Of a DNA stretch of 64,000 nucleotides, positions 63,676-64,000 are shown one piece after another (the stretch's first letter is position 1; each line of letters opens with the position of its first letter). The DNA lies in NCBI GenBank assembly GCA_041392475.1, contig JAWKLZ010000002.1, forward strand, positions 1,620,501 to 1,684,500, in the 5' to 3' direction. The notes beneath the pieces were generated by a model. It did not search any database, was not told the DNA's origin, and was given only the letters and a program-made list of their open reading frames with translations. Both the position numbers and the translations under genes were made by a program. The DNA comes from Chitinophagales bacterium (lineage in GTDB: Bacteria > Bacteroidota > Bacteroidia > Chitinophagales > UBA2359).

Positions 63676-64000
63676 ATGGCAAAGCATAAAAAATCCAGCT
63701 CTCAGCATCCTTCAAAAACCAACTCTTTTTGGCAACAACATTTTTGGGCAATCCTATGTATAGGTTTGTTCAGTATGGTATTGTATGCACCAACGGTTTC
63801 CTATGACTATGCTTTGGACGATCAGATAGTGATTTTGTCGAATCAATACACAAAGCAGGGATTTTCGGGGATTGGCAAACTGCTGAGTACCGAGAGTATG
63901 GAGGGTTTTTGGGGAGAGCAGAAAAACCTGTTGGCAGGAGGGCGGTACCGTCCGCTTTCGATTGTGACCTTTGCAGTGGAGTGGGAATTGTTTGGTCAAA
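63676..64000 (+). CDS. TMTC-like multipass membrane protein, truncated by the window end
   Basis: 108 codons are visible from the ATG at 63676 and the frame is still open. A short basic N-terminus leads into a membrane segment (FWAILCIGLFSMVLYAPTV). The blocks YDYALDDQIVILSN and GGRYRPLSIVTFAVEWELFG are those of TMTC/DUF1736-type glycosyltransferase-like proteins with C-terminal TPR repeats. They are predicted to act as O-mannosyltransferase-like enzymes at the membrane; the TPR part is outside the window. Confidence 0.75.
   Translation, partial: MAKHKKSSSQHPSKTNSFWQQHFWAILCIGLFSMVLYAPTVSYDYALDDQIVILSNQYTKQGFSGIGKLLSTESMEGFWGEQKNLLAGGRYRPLSIVTFAVEWELFGQ

Noticed and set aside
1..64000. CRISPR arrays, tRNA and rRNA genes
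   Set aside because: Looked for regularly spaced repeats and cloverleaf or rRNA-like segments by eye; none found. A covariance-model scan would be decisive.

Overview
The window comes from a Bacteroidota chromosome, probably a Saprospiria- or Chitinophagia-like lineage. The support is direct: several secreted proteins end in type IX secretion (T9SS) sorting domains, promoters fit the TTG / TAnnTTTG pattern of this phylum, and start sites have A-rich leaders with weak Shine-Dalgarno sequences. A Porin_10-type porin, a GIN-domain protein and a eukaryote-like class Ia ribonucleotide reductase also fit. No rRNA, tRNA or CRISPR array was seen. Assignments rest on motif reading, not on database searches.

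Layout, left to right. 0-7.5 kb: outer-membrane porin, Crp/Fnr regulator, helical-repeat protein, a trimeric-head/S74/T9SS surface protein and an SGNH-hydrolase lipoprotein. 7.5-11.1 kb: a two-gene cassette of an ABC/OLD-like ATPase and a small PD-(D/E)xK-like protein (candidate defence pair), then a stand-alone Trypco1 protein end-to-end with an HExxH protein. 11.1-16.3 kb: four thioredoxin-fold genes; two keep CxxC, and two have lost both cysteines and are fused to SPOR-like repeats. 16.4-20 kb: a five-gene run ending in a family 2 glycosyltransferase and galE. 20-24.9 kb: di-haem peroxidase, a hypothetical protein, a GIN-domain protein and an M23 peptidase.

24.8-35.2 kb is an aerobic carbon monoxide dehydrogenase locus: coxM-coxS-coxL-coxG-(unknown)-coxD-coxE, flanked by two XdhC-family maturation genes, one fused to a YHS metal-binding domain. 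CoxL carries AYRCSFR, the form I active-site loop, so true CO oxidation is likely. 35-39.5 kb has a second helical-repeat protein and three secreted proteins of unknown function. 39.6-44 kb is the nrdB-small ORF-nrdA operon, preceded by a cluster of DnaA-box-like sites. 44-50 kb has a small membrane protein, mutL, two rhomboid proteases and a membrane-anchored EEP-family protein.

50-63.3 kb is a repetitive, rearranged T9SS surface-protein region on the minus strand: three copies of a propeller-like protein (Y), each preceded by a full or remnant copy of a larger protein (X). A complete group II intron has entered a hairpin repeat between modules. An IS4-type element has split the only long X gene; removing it with one target duplication restores a continuous 1310-codon frame. 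Two Y genes share about 726 identical bases, which suggests recent gene conversion. The window ends inside a TMTC-like membrane protein gene.
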